Origin: Fennellomyces sp. T-0311 | Taxonomy: Eukaryota; Mucoromycota; Mucoromycetes; Mucorales; Lichtheimiaceae | Length of the DNA stretch: 48,591 nucleotides | NCBI GenBank assembly: GCA_025266875.1 | Contig: JALLLT010000094.1 | Coordinates: forward strand, 1-48,591 | Direction of reading: 5' to 3' | In this document: piece by piece, positions 20,274 to 30,959 of the stretch | How positions within the stretch are numbered: position 1 is the stretch's first letter | Layout: every line of letters begins with the position of its first letter | The notes under the pieces: model-generated | Databases searched by the model: none | The model's input: the letters and a program-made list of their open reading frames with translations, nothing else | What the model was told of the DNA's origin: nothing | Position numbers and translations under genes: made by a program

Positions 20274-21529
20274 TTAATATTCTAGCAAACATCTTCTCGA
20301 CTGCAGTATCCACTCCTTGCATTGATCCTCCGAAACTTTTTTCACCACTTCCCGTACACGAATGTCCATTGTATCTTCTTCAGAGAGTGCTGAGACTCTC
20401 ACTTCCTCCTTCACGAGATTCCATAAATGCTTGACCGGATTCAAGGACTCCATGCTATATGGGATATATACAATACGGTGTTTTCCCTTCTTAATCAACT
20501 GTTTGACCTCCTCGTTACGATGAACTTCAGTGTCTGGAACTACAAAAGTCATGCATGGATATTTTTCATCGGCCATAGTCTTGAGAAGCTCCTTGATGAA
20601 GTGAACGAAGTGATTGCTTGTACCCCAGAATCCCGTTCGTTTGTTCTGTGCTTGACCAACTGCCTTGATACCCGATCTAGTCTTTCTGGTTCTCGAAAGC
20701 ACTGCTACTTGTGAAATGGCAAGAATGCCATTAGCGGTCACACACCCAAAAATCTCAAGTGGCAAAAAGATCGGACGTGAGGCTTTTTTTGGCAGCTTCG
20801 TTACTGCATGGATATCGGTCTTCAGTAGTCCACATTGGTCAACAAACACACAGTTTCCGAGATAATCGACGTTTTCGCGGTGTAATCTCTCGGCAATATC
20901 GGCTCGAATTAGTGCTGTCTGTGATCCTTGTTCGTTTACAGCCACATTCGGATGAACGATACGGAATGTGAGGTTTTCCTTGATATAATTTTGGATCGTT
21001 GTTTTACCAGCTTTGGTACCTGGGAGTATCACAAATTTGTGGTTAAGGAATTATTTCAATATAGTAATAGGTGTCACATACCATCAAAACGTTTGTTCAA
21101 GGCATCTAAGATATCATCAATGACGACATATGGTGGCTGCGAATTGACGTAATTGGCCAGGAAAGCTGCTTCATCGTTCGTAAGAGAAATAGACTTCTTC
21201 ATCTTAACTGATTTTTCTCTGTATCCGGGCAAAACAGATGGGTCTTCTTCCCATTTCTTGTTAAAATTGTATGCGCTTGTCTTCCCCATATTCAGTCTGA
21301 TCCGTGCTTGATTAGTGTTTAGGCCCTGGTTCGCCCGTAGATTGACAAAGTTGCCGATGTCTTCTTGATCATATGATCTGGGACCCCAAACAGATTTTTT
21401 TGGACCTGACTCTTGACGGGAAAACGATTCCGAGGAACTATTGGCAGTAGTAATGACACCTTCCATTGCCGTAGGTAATTCACGGTAATAGCGTTCCCCT
21501 GGAGTATAATAATAGAAGGTGGGAAGCAT
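20274..21529 (-). CDS. catalytically dead IS630-type transposase paralogue (B)
   Basis: Exon 1 is 21529-21082 and exon 2 is 21019-20274. The 62-bp intron is GTATGT...CCCAG, phase 1, at the same place as in genes A, C and E. The product is 397 aa with no stop. The N-terminus (MLPTFYYYTPGERYYRELP) and two HTH-like segments precede an RNase H-like domain. The first catalytic Asp is kept (CVFVDQCGL). At the second position the motif reads FVVPDTEVH where active relatives have FVMDNCNIH, so Asp is Pro. The third position reads LNPVKHLW instead of LNPIEECW, so Glu is Lys. Alignment through this stretch needs no gaps. It keeps the fold-defining residues (NP, W and H), so it is probably a folded but non-catalytic protein. 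Gene D shares its D-x-C variant. Confidence 0.85.
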
Positions 21530-21571
21530 TGTAGTAGATATTGGAATGAGTTATAATGCAAAATGACAGCC

Positions 21572-21578
21572 TTTTATA
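21572..21578 (-). promoter_or_regulatory. TATA box of gene B
   Basis: TATAAAA on the minus strand lies 43 bases upstream of the ATG at 21529. It gives gene B a promoter separate from that of its small neighbour B1. Confidence 0.55.
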
Positions 21579-21710
21579 TTTTTTAGAAAATTTGATTAAT
21601 GCATCGCTTTGTTACACAACTCGTGATAATGTCCTATGATATCTGTGGAAGAAACCACTAACACTTTATTGATTTACAAAATCATCAAACGACATATTAC
21701 TAAGTTCACC

Positions 21711-22215
21711 CTAAATACCATTGACACTAATATTATCTCCATCGAGTGTCATGCGTTCTCCACTTGCTTGTTCAGACATCCAACCCAATATATGTTCACT
21801 TATGATGTTGGAAACGGCAGCAGATGATATCCCAACCACCTCTGCAACTGTACTGTACGTGTTCATGGTTGGGTTATACAGTTCAAGGACCTCATTCTTG
21901 ATATCTTCGTTGACCATCGCACGCTTTCGAAGCTTCTTATTTTTGAAAAGGGCCTTGTCAATTTCCTTCGTTGCATCGTCGACGTAAAAATCCGGAAATC
22001 TACGTTTGCGTTCGGCAAAGAACGCATCAAAATCTTTTTTTGTATCTTAATATTGGTATGTTATTAGCAAAGTGCAAAGTATTTCTCCCTTATAAATAAT
22101 ACATACATCTTCGGACAGGACTTCTTCTTTTCTTTATGGCAGCACCAGATGCCTTCTTAGGCTGGATTTTCTTGGTCTTGCCGTTGCTGATGTTCTTGTT
22201 TGCTTCAGTGTTCAT
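21711..22215 (-). CDS. small basic HTH-like protein (B1)
   Basis: Exon 1 is 22215-22107. The intron is 22106-22046 (GTATGT...GCTAATAAC...TTAAG, 61 bp, phase 1). Exon 2 is 22045-21711. The product is 147 aa with no stop. The N-terminus is Lys-rich (MNTEANKNISNGKTKKIQPK). The middle is basic (FKNKKLRKRAMV). A helix-turn-helix follows: DIKNEVLELYN...YSTVAEVVGISSAAVSNIISE. The intron is needed because the Lys-rich exon and the HTH exon are in different frames. It lies 180 bp upstream of gene B on the same strand. It resembles A1 and D1 in size, charge, position and HTH pattern. No named family was recognised; DNA binding is inferred. Confidence 0.75.
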
Positions 22216-22257
22216 GTTGATGATTATCTATTACTTCAATGCAGTAATAGATGAACT

Positions 22258-22265
22258 TATTTATA
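22258..22265 (-). promoter_or_regulatory. TATA box of gene B1
   Basis: TATAAATA on the minus strand lies 43 bases upstream of the B1 ATG at 22215, the same spacing as for gene B. This supports the chosen start. Confidence 0.55.
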
Positions 22266-22488
22266 GAAATCTGCAGTTGCCGTATAACATTAAAAATAAT
22301 AACCTGCGTCATGAGTAAAGCTATAAACGATTGCAACTGTGACATGGCAAGTAACTTCAGTATGTCAGCCAATATAGGTAACACATCTTCTGAGAAACCA
22401 ATCAGGACGACGATGAAAAACTTTGATGCATATGCTGACCGATAAACCTAGAGCAAGTAAAGGTAATATCCTCTATGTAATGAGAATA

Positions 22489-24358
22489 AACATTTGTTTA
22501 GACAAAATTGATAAATCTATTACACTAGAAGTTGGTATATGTGTGAAAAAACAAACTGTACAACTCATATGATTAAGTCCAATCGATATGAACAGCATGA
22601 AATGATACCGGTTAAAGGAAGGAAGCATCGCAATGAGCGTAGTGAATACAGGTTATGTAAGAAGAATAAGCACTTGTATAGACGGAATAGTTGAATACAG
22701 TGTACTTTAAGTCGTCATCAATGAGAAAACAATAGATGTACAACCCATATGAATAGGTAGGATCAGTATAGACAGCATGAAATGATGCCGGTTTAAGAAA
22801 GGAAGCATTAGGATGAGCGTCGTGAATATACTTTATGTAAGAAGAATAAGCACTTGTATAGATAGAATAGTTGCATATAGTATACGAGAAGTCGTCAGCA
22901 ATGGGAAAGCAATGAATGTACAACCCATATGAATAGGTGGAATCGGTACAGGCAGCATGAAATGATGCCGATTAAAGAACGAAAGCGTCAAAGTGAACAT
23001 AGTGAACATAGTGAACGTAGTGAATACAGTTTATGTAAGAACAATAAGCACTTGATATAGAAAAACTTAATGAATCTAGTGTACCAGAAGTTGACACCGG
23101 TGTGAGAAAATCAAATGTACAGCATATATGAATAAGAAGGATTGGTATGAATTGGGTCAGTGTAGCTTATGTAAGAAAGTTAATCTTCGGTAAAGAAAGA
23201 ATCAATGCAAATCATGCATGGAAGAGTATTATCGGTGGGAAAAAAAATGATGTGCAATACATATGAATGAGTAGAATCTGTAGAACGATAGTAATAATAA
23301 CCAAAAAAGGAAAATAAGGGTTACACAAACGTGGTCATTGCACTCACTACAGTTTTAATGTTGTACGCATTGATTTTGTACACTCTAATAATAAACGTTA
23401 CGATATAAGATATAGATACTTTCTCGTTCCATTGATGTTACCTTATGGTCCATAAGGTGTACTAATTTTCCCTATATAGATGTTAACCTTTGACGTACAA
23501 AGTATATTTACTTCGTTCACAATGATGCTTGCTTACTTTAAAAAGCACTACTTCATATTATTCACACCAATTCAATCGATCCATATGTATCGCATATCAT
23601 TTTTTTTCCCACCGATAATACTCTTCCATGCATGATTTGCATTGATTCTTTCTTTACCGAAGATTAACTTTCTTACATAAGCTACACTGACCCAATTCAT
23701 ACCAATCCTTCTTATTCATATATGCTGTACATTTGATTTTCTCACACCGGTGTCAACTTCTGGTACACTAGATTCATTAAGTTTTTCTATATCAAGTGCT
23801 TATTGTTCTTACATAAACTGTATTCACTACGTTCACTATGTTCACTATGTTCACTTTGACGCTTTCGTTCTTTAATCGGCATCATTTCATGCTGCCTGTA
23901 CCGATTCCACCTATTCATATGGGTTGTACATTCATTGCTTTCCCATTGCTGACGACTTCTCGTATACTATATGCAACTATTCTATCTATACAAGTGCTTA
24001 TTCTTCTTACATAAAGTATATTCACGACGCTCATCCTAATGCTTCCTTTCTTAAACCGGCATCATTTCATGCTGTCTATACTGATCCTACCTATTCATAT
24101 GGGTTGTACATCTATTGTTTTCTCATTGATGACGACTTAAAGTACACTGTATTCAACTATTCCGTCTATACAAGTGCTTATTCTTCTTACATAACCTGTA
24201 TTCACTACGCTCATTGCGATGCTTCCTTCCTTTAACCGGTATCATTTCATGCTGTTCATATCGATTGGACTTAATCATATGAGTTGTACAGTTTGTTTTT
24301 TCACACATATACCAACTTCTAGTGTAATAGATTTATCAATTTTGTCTAAACAAATGCT
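22489..24358. repeat. central palindrome of ~775-bp arms built from ~180-bp tandem repeats
   Basis: Position x pairs with 46847 minus x from about 22489 to 23265 on the left, and from about 23582 to 24358 on the right. The arms look essentially identical, and both yield the same 103-codon shadow frame. The spacer is about 316 bp. Each arm consists of units of about 180 bp starting near 22557, 22737 and 22917 (TGTACAACCCATATGAATAG), then two shorter ones. Unit motifs include CAGCATGAAATGATGCCG and TTATGTAAGAAGAATAAGCA. The right side continues with one more diverged unit to about 24600. There is no real coding potential. The palindrome sits exactly between the two divergent gene groups. Confidence 0.9.
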
Positions 24359-24599
24359 TATTCTTCTTACATAAACTGCATTCACTATGTTCATCATAAT
24401 GTTTCCTTTCTTTAATCGGCATCATTTCATGTTGTTCCTACCCGCCACACTTATTCATATAGATTGTACATTTGCCCTACTTCCATCGATGATAATCATA
24501 GACGTTCTAGATATATTAATTCTATCTATACAATTGTGCTATTTTCTTGCATAATCTGCATTCATTCTGTTTCCTCCAATTACTCTTATATTCTTTTCT

Positions 24600-24847
24600 T
24601 TATATGGCGGTAGAACAACAGCTTTAGTCCAGGCTATTATTATTTACTTTTACTTTAGCAGGTCCACTGTATCACTCGTACCCATCTTCAGCTATCATAC
24701 ATAGATTAGCAATGCGTAGTACTAATAACTCCATGTGATTATTTTCTAAGTCTCAAAAATTTACTTCAAGTTGGATAAATATATATATATATATAATGCG
24801 TCTACTATCCGTTCTTCTGCTTATTATCACTCTTTATATCACCGATC
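24600..24847 (+). promoter_or_regulatory. promoter region of gene C
   Basis: This AT-rich stretch ends with an (AT)n TATA block at about 24779-24796, some 52 bases before the ATG at 24848. I looked here for an HTH companion gene like A1, B1 and D1 and saw none. Confidence 0.5.
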
Positions 24848-26199
24848 ATGACCAATAACCTTGTGTTCTACCACTTCAGACAGAATATCCAGAGTTACAT
24901 TCGTGACGGGCTCACTGTCCGTATTCTGGCACAAAATTTTTCTTTGCCCGAGCTACCGGAACACAACTTCGAAGGCATATTTGACCAACAGTTGGAAGAC
25001 GATGATACATACGAAGCCGTTGCTGTACCGAAATATATATGGATCAGCTCATCATACACGCCAAAACAAGTTGGTAGATTCCTGGACTTATGCAAGAACC
25101 AAGGAATCCCCATCCAAGAGGCTGCAAGTAGATCTGGCATAAAAAAGCAGGCTGCATACGACTTTTACAACGAATCTTTGCGAAACCCAACCATACTTCC
25201 AGGATATAAACTTGCATCTCAGGTTCACCGTGGCAATAATCGCAAAATTGAAGAGCGTCACAGAATTTTTCTCAATGCAATTATCACCGAGAGGCCGACA
25301 ATGACTATTGATGAAATACATTATAGACTTTTCGAGGCATTTCCAGGTATGTGTTCGCATTGATTAAAAATATTTCACCTTTTCTAAATTATATTATTAT
25401 AGATTTATTGGTCCATCCATCATCAGTCCACCGTTATATGACGAAAAAGATGGAACTATCGTCGAAGCGTCTACGATTATTTGTTTCTGGAAGGAACAGC
25501 CCATCAACACGGATGAAACGAGCCAGATTTGTAATGGACTGTATTTTAAACGACTACGATTACCAACGACGTTGTGTATTTATCGATGAAGCCGGTTTTT
25601 CAGCAAGCCAAATTCGATCAACGGGCTGGTCAAGAATAGGACTTCCTGCCGGTACAACAGTCCCTTCACATCGTTCGCCGAATCTTACCGTCATCGGCTG
25701 CATTTCAGCTCGTGGAGCCATTGCTTTTTCTCGACCACGACCGCCAGATGAACTACAAGAGACTGCCCCAGTACTAGGTGTGAAACGTCGAAGAGGCACG
25801 AAAGAGTATGCATATGGCACCAACAGCAATCACTTTCTCGACTTTATCCGAGTTGTGATCGATACACTGGAGAGGCTCAATATGTCCAATATGATTTTCG
25901 TAATGGATAATTGTAACATTCATACTGGATCTGCTGTCCTTCGGGCTATTCGAGATGCTGGTCATCGTGAAGCTTTTCTCCCCCCGTACTCTCCTATGCT
26001 CAACCCGATCGAGGAATGCTGGAAGAAGATGAAGGATTACACCAAGAAAGCCACATTTGAAGAGCGACAAAAGAGCTTAATGACACGCATAATCACAGCT
26101 TGTACTATGGTTACTAGCAAAGATTGTCAAGGATGGATTAGGCATTCAGAATCTTTTTATGGTAGATGCTTACGTCAAGAAATAATTGAAGAAGACTAA
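24848..26199 (+). CDS. IS630/Tc1-type DD34E transposase (C), intact
   Basis: Exon 1 is 24848-25346. The intron is 25347-25402 (GTATGT...TTATAG, 56 bp, phase 1, after AFPG). Exon 2 is 25403-26199. The product is 431 aa with no stop or shift. It has an N-terminal region and HTH-like segments (QVGRFLDLCKNQG...AASRSGIKKQAAYDFY). The catalytic domain has D1 in CVFIDEAGFS, D2 in FVMDNCNIHTG and E in LNPIEECWKKMK, with 34 residues between D2 and E (DD34E). This is the only complete, uninterrupted IS630-type transposase in the window with all three catalytic residues. It sits inside 392-bp TIRs and is probably what mobilised the element. It shares the intron position with the dead gene B, which is transcribed away from it. 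Confidence 0.93.
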
Positions 26200-26346
26200 A
26201 GGAGATAATAAAATGCTTTCAATATACAATATGTGACCGATTTCACAACAAATCATAGCCAGCATTAATACGTGTATGTACTAATTCTTCAGAACAGTAC
26301 GCAAGAACTACCTACTGTAGGCAATTACAAAGAATACTTCGTAGCG

Positions 26347-26738
26347 ATTTTGTCAGGGCTGCATCGTCAGTACTTGGATCTGATGATGGCCAATGCCTAG
26401 TGCAATTAGATGCCCATAAAGGCATTCCATTTTCTCGCAATCATTCTTTCCAATGAGCCCACCTAACTTTTTCCAAAAAGTAGTTCCGTTAGTGGCACTA
26501 GAAAGTGTTTAAAAGTGGCACATAAAAGTGTTCAAGAACGACATAAAGAAGTGCTCAAGAACGACACAGAGAAGCGTCCAGGGAAGCCCTCCAATTATCT
26601 TCCACCGTGATACCATAGATTATTCCAAATGTGGTACAGAAAGCGTCCACAACGCCTAATAAAATAGTTCCACAACGACTATTTTTAAAGTTTCACAATC
26701 TTGCCTAAAAAAATTCCGGTGGCAAACGAGAAATACTG
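26347..26738. repeat. right 392-bp terminal inverted repeat
   Basis: This is the inverted copy of 19868-20259. It starts after a short 3' flank of gene C (26200-26346, no gene seen) and ends ...GAGAAATACTG, followed by the TA duplication at 26739-26740. Confidence 0.92.
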
Positions 26739-26740
26739 TA

Positions 26741-29227
26741 TTGGGCGCTGATAAAGGTCTGCAACCAGTTGAGGGCAATCGATAGTCTCAAACCAATCAT
26801 TACTACCAATTTTTCCAATTTTTTTGAGCCTTTTGGCAGCTCTGTCGACGTCGATACCATGGTCTTGGTAAAAGTCCACCTTGTGCATCATAATGCTTCT
26901 CATGGCTTCCTTTACCGTGTCGTAAGCCTCCTCATCTTCGTTCGTAACGAAAGAGACAGAGCACCAACCACAATGTCCATCTGCTTTTGGATTGTATACA
27001 CCATATACATCATCTGGTTGTATTTGTAGACGAGCAAGACTCTCTTTCGAAGGAGAGTTCAAGTTTAGCTTTTTAGGGACGTTGTATGGATGACTTCTGT
27101 CTCTAAATAAATAAATAAATAAAGCATATTAGCCAATGAATAAGTGGTCTGCTACAAACTTACTTCGGTGGGTCATCGTCGTTTTTCTCTTGTTTGAGCC
27201 TTTTCTGCTCTGCGCGTTCTGCGGCTTATTCTCTCTTCCGTTTCTTCAACAGATTGGCTTCTTGCTTACGGAATTCAGCAAGTTTTTTACGTCTTTCTGT
27301 CGACTCGCGCTTCTTCTTCTCCTTCTCATTCTCATCATTCTTTGTAATCTCATCGGCGCCTTCGTCGTCTTGCTTCATGCTGTTGCCATGTTGCGGTACC
27401 TCGTTGTCGTCTTTCTTAGCCTTTTTGCATCTCCCATCTTATAGGGATCATTTAATGTCACATTAAGCACTCGATTTCGAAACAACCACAGTAAGCAACT
27501 ATGTTATTTAAGCTTACCTGCGCCAAGAAGAGCCTCAGTAGTGTCGGGGGCCCTACCATCGTTCACATACTTGTGTTTAATCAATTTAACCTTGCTATAG
27601 AAGGTTAAAAAGGGCAGAAATGTTATTGGGGGTTAAAATATATTTCCTTATGCAATCATCACTTCATCTCAAACCTGTTGGGCTTTCTCTTATAATCGGG
27701 GTTGACACTATTATCAACTTGCTCAAAGTCTCTTACAGTATCTGCAAGGTAACTCCAAATGTGCTTCAGTGTGTCGACTACGGGCTGCTTTTTGGCGATG
27801 ATACAGTAAAGATTGCGATGAAAGGATTCGATACCATTGGTGGTTCGTGTTGGATGTTCTTGTAGTTCTTTTTTCAATGTATTCTGAGATTTGAATATCA
27901 TTGCAGCAATGGTATCACGCGTCCACCATTTCAGCCAGCATTCAGTCCCGGGGAAGTCAGTGCGAATCTGCTCAACCACGTTTCTGTATGCCTTGTCGCC
28001 GTTGGCGTTGTACATGGTGTTGACCAGGTCATCGAAATCATCCTGAGATCCAAGTGGAACGACTGCATGGTTCTTAATGATTCGCTGGACAGACTGGTGC
28101 AAATGATGGTAGCATCCTTTCAGCAGCTTTGTTGGGTCGATTGTGCTTTGTGGAAACACCTCGTGGAAGGCCTCAATGAATCCTACACGTTGCGCTGCCG
28201 AGTAATCCATGACTAGGCCGGAGAAGTTGTTTTCGATGTCCAGATCTGTCATACCAAGTGCAAAATCGTATGCTTTGAAAAAGCGCACGAAATACTTGCG
28301 AAAATGGGAGATAGAGAGGCCATCGAGCACTGCCTGAAAGATAACAGCGAACTTGTTTAGCTCCTGAAAGTACATGTTTGTGCTGCATAGGTAATATCCT
28401 TCAGTAAAGCAGTCGTACGTAACATCTGTCAACATGGGATTGCTTTGGAAGTCAGCACGAACAGCGATACCAGAAGCAAAGAAGGTGATACATGTTTGAC
28501 CCGGCATTACATCCATTGAATCCATATATCCGGGGAAGATATTTATGAGAGCCTTCACCTCATCATGGAAATTTTCAAGTGCAGGCTTTCCGGCATGCGA
28601 AATACCACTTTTGATATGTGCAGTGCGTCGAAAACGTTTGATTTTGCCATAGTTCTGGAAGATCTTGCTGATAAGTGATACTGGTCGGGCCAGGAACAGA
28701 GGGCGTTTTGCGCTGGTGCCAACTTTCAAGCCTATTGGCGTTTCGCTGATATTCTCTGTCGCTCGTGCTTCAAATCTCTTAGTTTCATCCATTGTGGCAT
28801 GGAGCGGAGCAAATTCCGCGTGATGGTGAATCCCTTTGGGAGTGAAGATGCCAATACCGTTCTTGAACTTGAAGTTGACACGTACGGTGCAAGTGTCATG
28901 CATCAATTCTCCCTGACAGAAGGTACATCCTGCAGCAAGCTGCTTCATGATTTGTGCACCAGACGAACCTGGTCTCACTACCTTGCCACAACTGCCATTT
29001 TTGCACACCACAAAGCCCAAGCACACTTTGCTGACACTGATTCCACCTATGATCCGGTCGTATGTTTTCTGATAAAGTTGCCAGCCAATGTCCATGTTGT
29101 AGATCGATTCGCCATTGACTTGATTCAACTTAATGCGTTCAACTTCCAACGTGTTCGGAAATTGAGTAAATTGTCCTTCAGGTGTTTCTGTTAATTTCTT
29201 GCTGGCGATGTTGCTAGGCGATGACAT
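26741..29227 (-). pseudogene. MULE transposase fused to a coiled coil and OTU protease
   Basis: Proposed exons are 29227-27675, 27594-27518, 27437-27164 and 27102-26741, continuing after the inserted element at 19865-19614, about 839 codons. The introns are 80, 80 and 61 bp, all GT-AG with matching phases. Exon 1 is a MULE transposase with a Cys/His N-terminal module (CLGFVVCKNGSCGK...CTFCQGEL...HHHAEF). Its DDE residues are D in MLTDVTYDC, D in LVMDYSAAQRVGF and E in TNGIESFHR, with GCYHHLHQSV between. A charged Lys/Glu-rich coil follows, then an OTU-type cysteine protease with DGHCGWCSVSF. The coil has an in-frame TAA at 27226-27228. So the gene is broken twice: by the TAA and by the 6.87-kb insertion. 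The exon joining is my reconstruction of coordinates from splice signals. Confidence 0.85.
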
Positions 29228-30345
29228 TCTTGTAATGTTGTCGAGATCACAGTAATTGTGTAAAATGTAGCTTTACTGCTGGCACTGAAGACTGCTTTTC
29301 CTCAGGAACAGAAGTCGCTGTTTAAGTTTGAAAACCAAACAAAAAAACACCCACCCGTCTTGAAGGTACCAACAAGGACAAAAGAGGAGCGTTGCAGCAA
29401 ATACAAGGCCACCATGAGAATACCAGAGCATTGTGTCAGAATGGCGATGAATCAGAGCAGTCATAAAGCAATTGAGTAATACAGAGATGAAGGAAGTATA
29501 TTCTTGAAGCACAAGTAAAAAAAACCTTCAGATGAAAAGGGGGAAATATAATGGATCATCTAAAATAAGCAAGTTATTACTGTTGTAAAAGCAATGGAGC
29601 TAATGATAGACTTACTATTGCATTTGCTTAACTCTGAAGATGATAAATGCCATTATGAAATAACAAGGACGCAAAGCTTGATGTTCTACTCCATGGTGGA
29701 ATAGATTTGCTGGACTAAAAGAAGCAGCGTCTCAGGCGTGTTTACTACCCTTGCTTTTTAAGTGACTGTGAAAAAAATTTGCTGCTGCTGCTGCTATACT
29801 TCAGATCTCAATTTTTCAGCGACCACAAAGCACATTAGGTTTTGCTCATTGTGAAGAGCGTCGGGCTATACTTTTTTTTTGCCGCTCGCCGTAGGTTCAA
29901 TCCTGGCTACGTAGATGCTTTTTTTTTGTAGCCAGCACACTCAAACCCGCTGTAAAGAAGCTCTACATTATCAGAGAATGTATAGGCATACGCCACAAAT
30001 AGCAACAAACAAACGCACACAGACTTGCGTTCACCATTTCTATCTTTTATGTCATTATTACTGATGCAAAGGCATCACGTTCATTTAATGACTTTATGTC
30101 CTCTGATGCTTAAATCTTCTGCTGTTGCATATGCTGGAAGAACTATCACTTTTAACAATTATTAGTTCAAAAGTTATAATTTATTTTGAAAGGTAATAGA
30201 CCTGCTCCTAAAGGTGTTAGGTCTCTTTAACAATCACTAAATCTCAAAATTCCAAATGTACCTCACAAACGTTTTGAAGCAACAGTGGATCCATATATAT
30301 ATGAAAATCGTAGATACTAGATGTAAATAACGCAATTGTCTAATA
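29228..30345. other. spacer right of the MULE, no gene seen
   Basis: This should contain the MULE promoter and perhaps its TIR, but I could not find a matching end to the left of 19614. A CTG run lies near 29780. A tRNA-like remnant is annotated separately. The rest is AT-rich without coding signal. Confidence 0.4.
29842..29915 (+). pseudogene. degenerate tRNA-like sequence
   Basis: TTGCTCATTGTGAAGAGC (29842-29859) resembles a tRNA A box with a 4-bp D stem (GCTC/GAGC). GGTTCAATCC (29894-29903) matches the B box. Between them are GGGCTATA and a nine-base T-run, so the anticodon stem does not form, and I cannot pair an acceptor stem. It is best read as a tRNA pseudogene or a tRNA-derived SINE head. 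A T-run follows at about 29920. Confidence 0.35.
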
Positions 30346-30872
30346 GGGGGTTTCAGAGTTGAAAATGGGGTTGCATATGCAAAGCATAAAATTTTTGACA
30401 TAAAATCTGATTGGCTGAAAGTTTATGCAAACTTTTTGCATATGCAAAATTTTTTATGTCACCTGGAAAATGACATAAAAAATTTTTTGCATATGCAAAA
30501 GTTGACATAAAGTCAATGGTATCACAAGCGGACATTTCGTACTACCGAGTGGACAAACTGAGAATGACTCATCCAATATAATACGAGCCGTAATGGGATA
30601 TCACAGGTGGAAGTCAGAGGTGACTCAGGGTCAGTGTAGTCATTGAGCCAACAGGATCGTAGAGCGCAAAGTGGATCATGCTGATGGAAAAATCTGGCCC
30701 AATGAAGAAGGCATGACTCATGATATATTGAACTGACATTGCATTGATGAGTCCTCACATAGAATAGAAGCGAGTGACTCAGGATTGTCATCGCGTTGCA
30801 GCCAACAGAATCTGCGAACAACTGAGAGTAACATAGGCTTTGAAAATAAGATGTGATAACCTTTTACACAGC

Positions 30873-30880
30873 TATATAAA
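30873..30880 (+). promoter_or_regulatory. TATA box of the PIF ORF1
   Basis: TATATAAA lies 80 bases before the ATG at 30960. It makes 30960 (MPRTTKNSS) a better start than the earlier ATG at 30840, which lies upstream of this TATA box. Confidence 0.5.
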
Positions 30881-30959
30881 TGACAAAGAATTTGTGTGCT
30901 TGCTTTATACAGTCATCACATATCCTTCTATCACTGCTTCACTTGAATTTCCTATCATT

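Larger units (their letters stand above)
19868..26738. mobile_element. 6,871-bp IS630/Tc1-type element with long TIRs and three genes
   Basis: The ends are CAGTATTTCTCG... and its complement, each flanked by the TA duplication (19866-19867 and 26739-26740) expected for IS630/Tc1/mariner. TIRs are 392 bp and nearly identical. From left to right it holds a dead transposase (-), a small HTH gene (-), a palindrome of tandem repeats, and an intact DD34E transposase (+). The two transcription directions diverge from the palindrome. It is much larger than typical 1.3-2.5 kb Tc1-like elements. The insertion splits the OTU domain of a MULE gene, and excision leaving one TA restores that frame. This confirms the boundaries independently of the TIRs. 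Confidence 0.93.

Noticed and set aside
22612..22923. Identical 103-codon frames at 22612-22923 (-) and 23924-24235 (+)
   Set aside because: They are mirror images in the palindrome arms. The frame crosses tandem repeat units, has no domain and no promoter, so it is not a duplicated gene.
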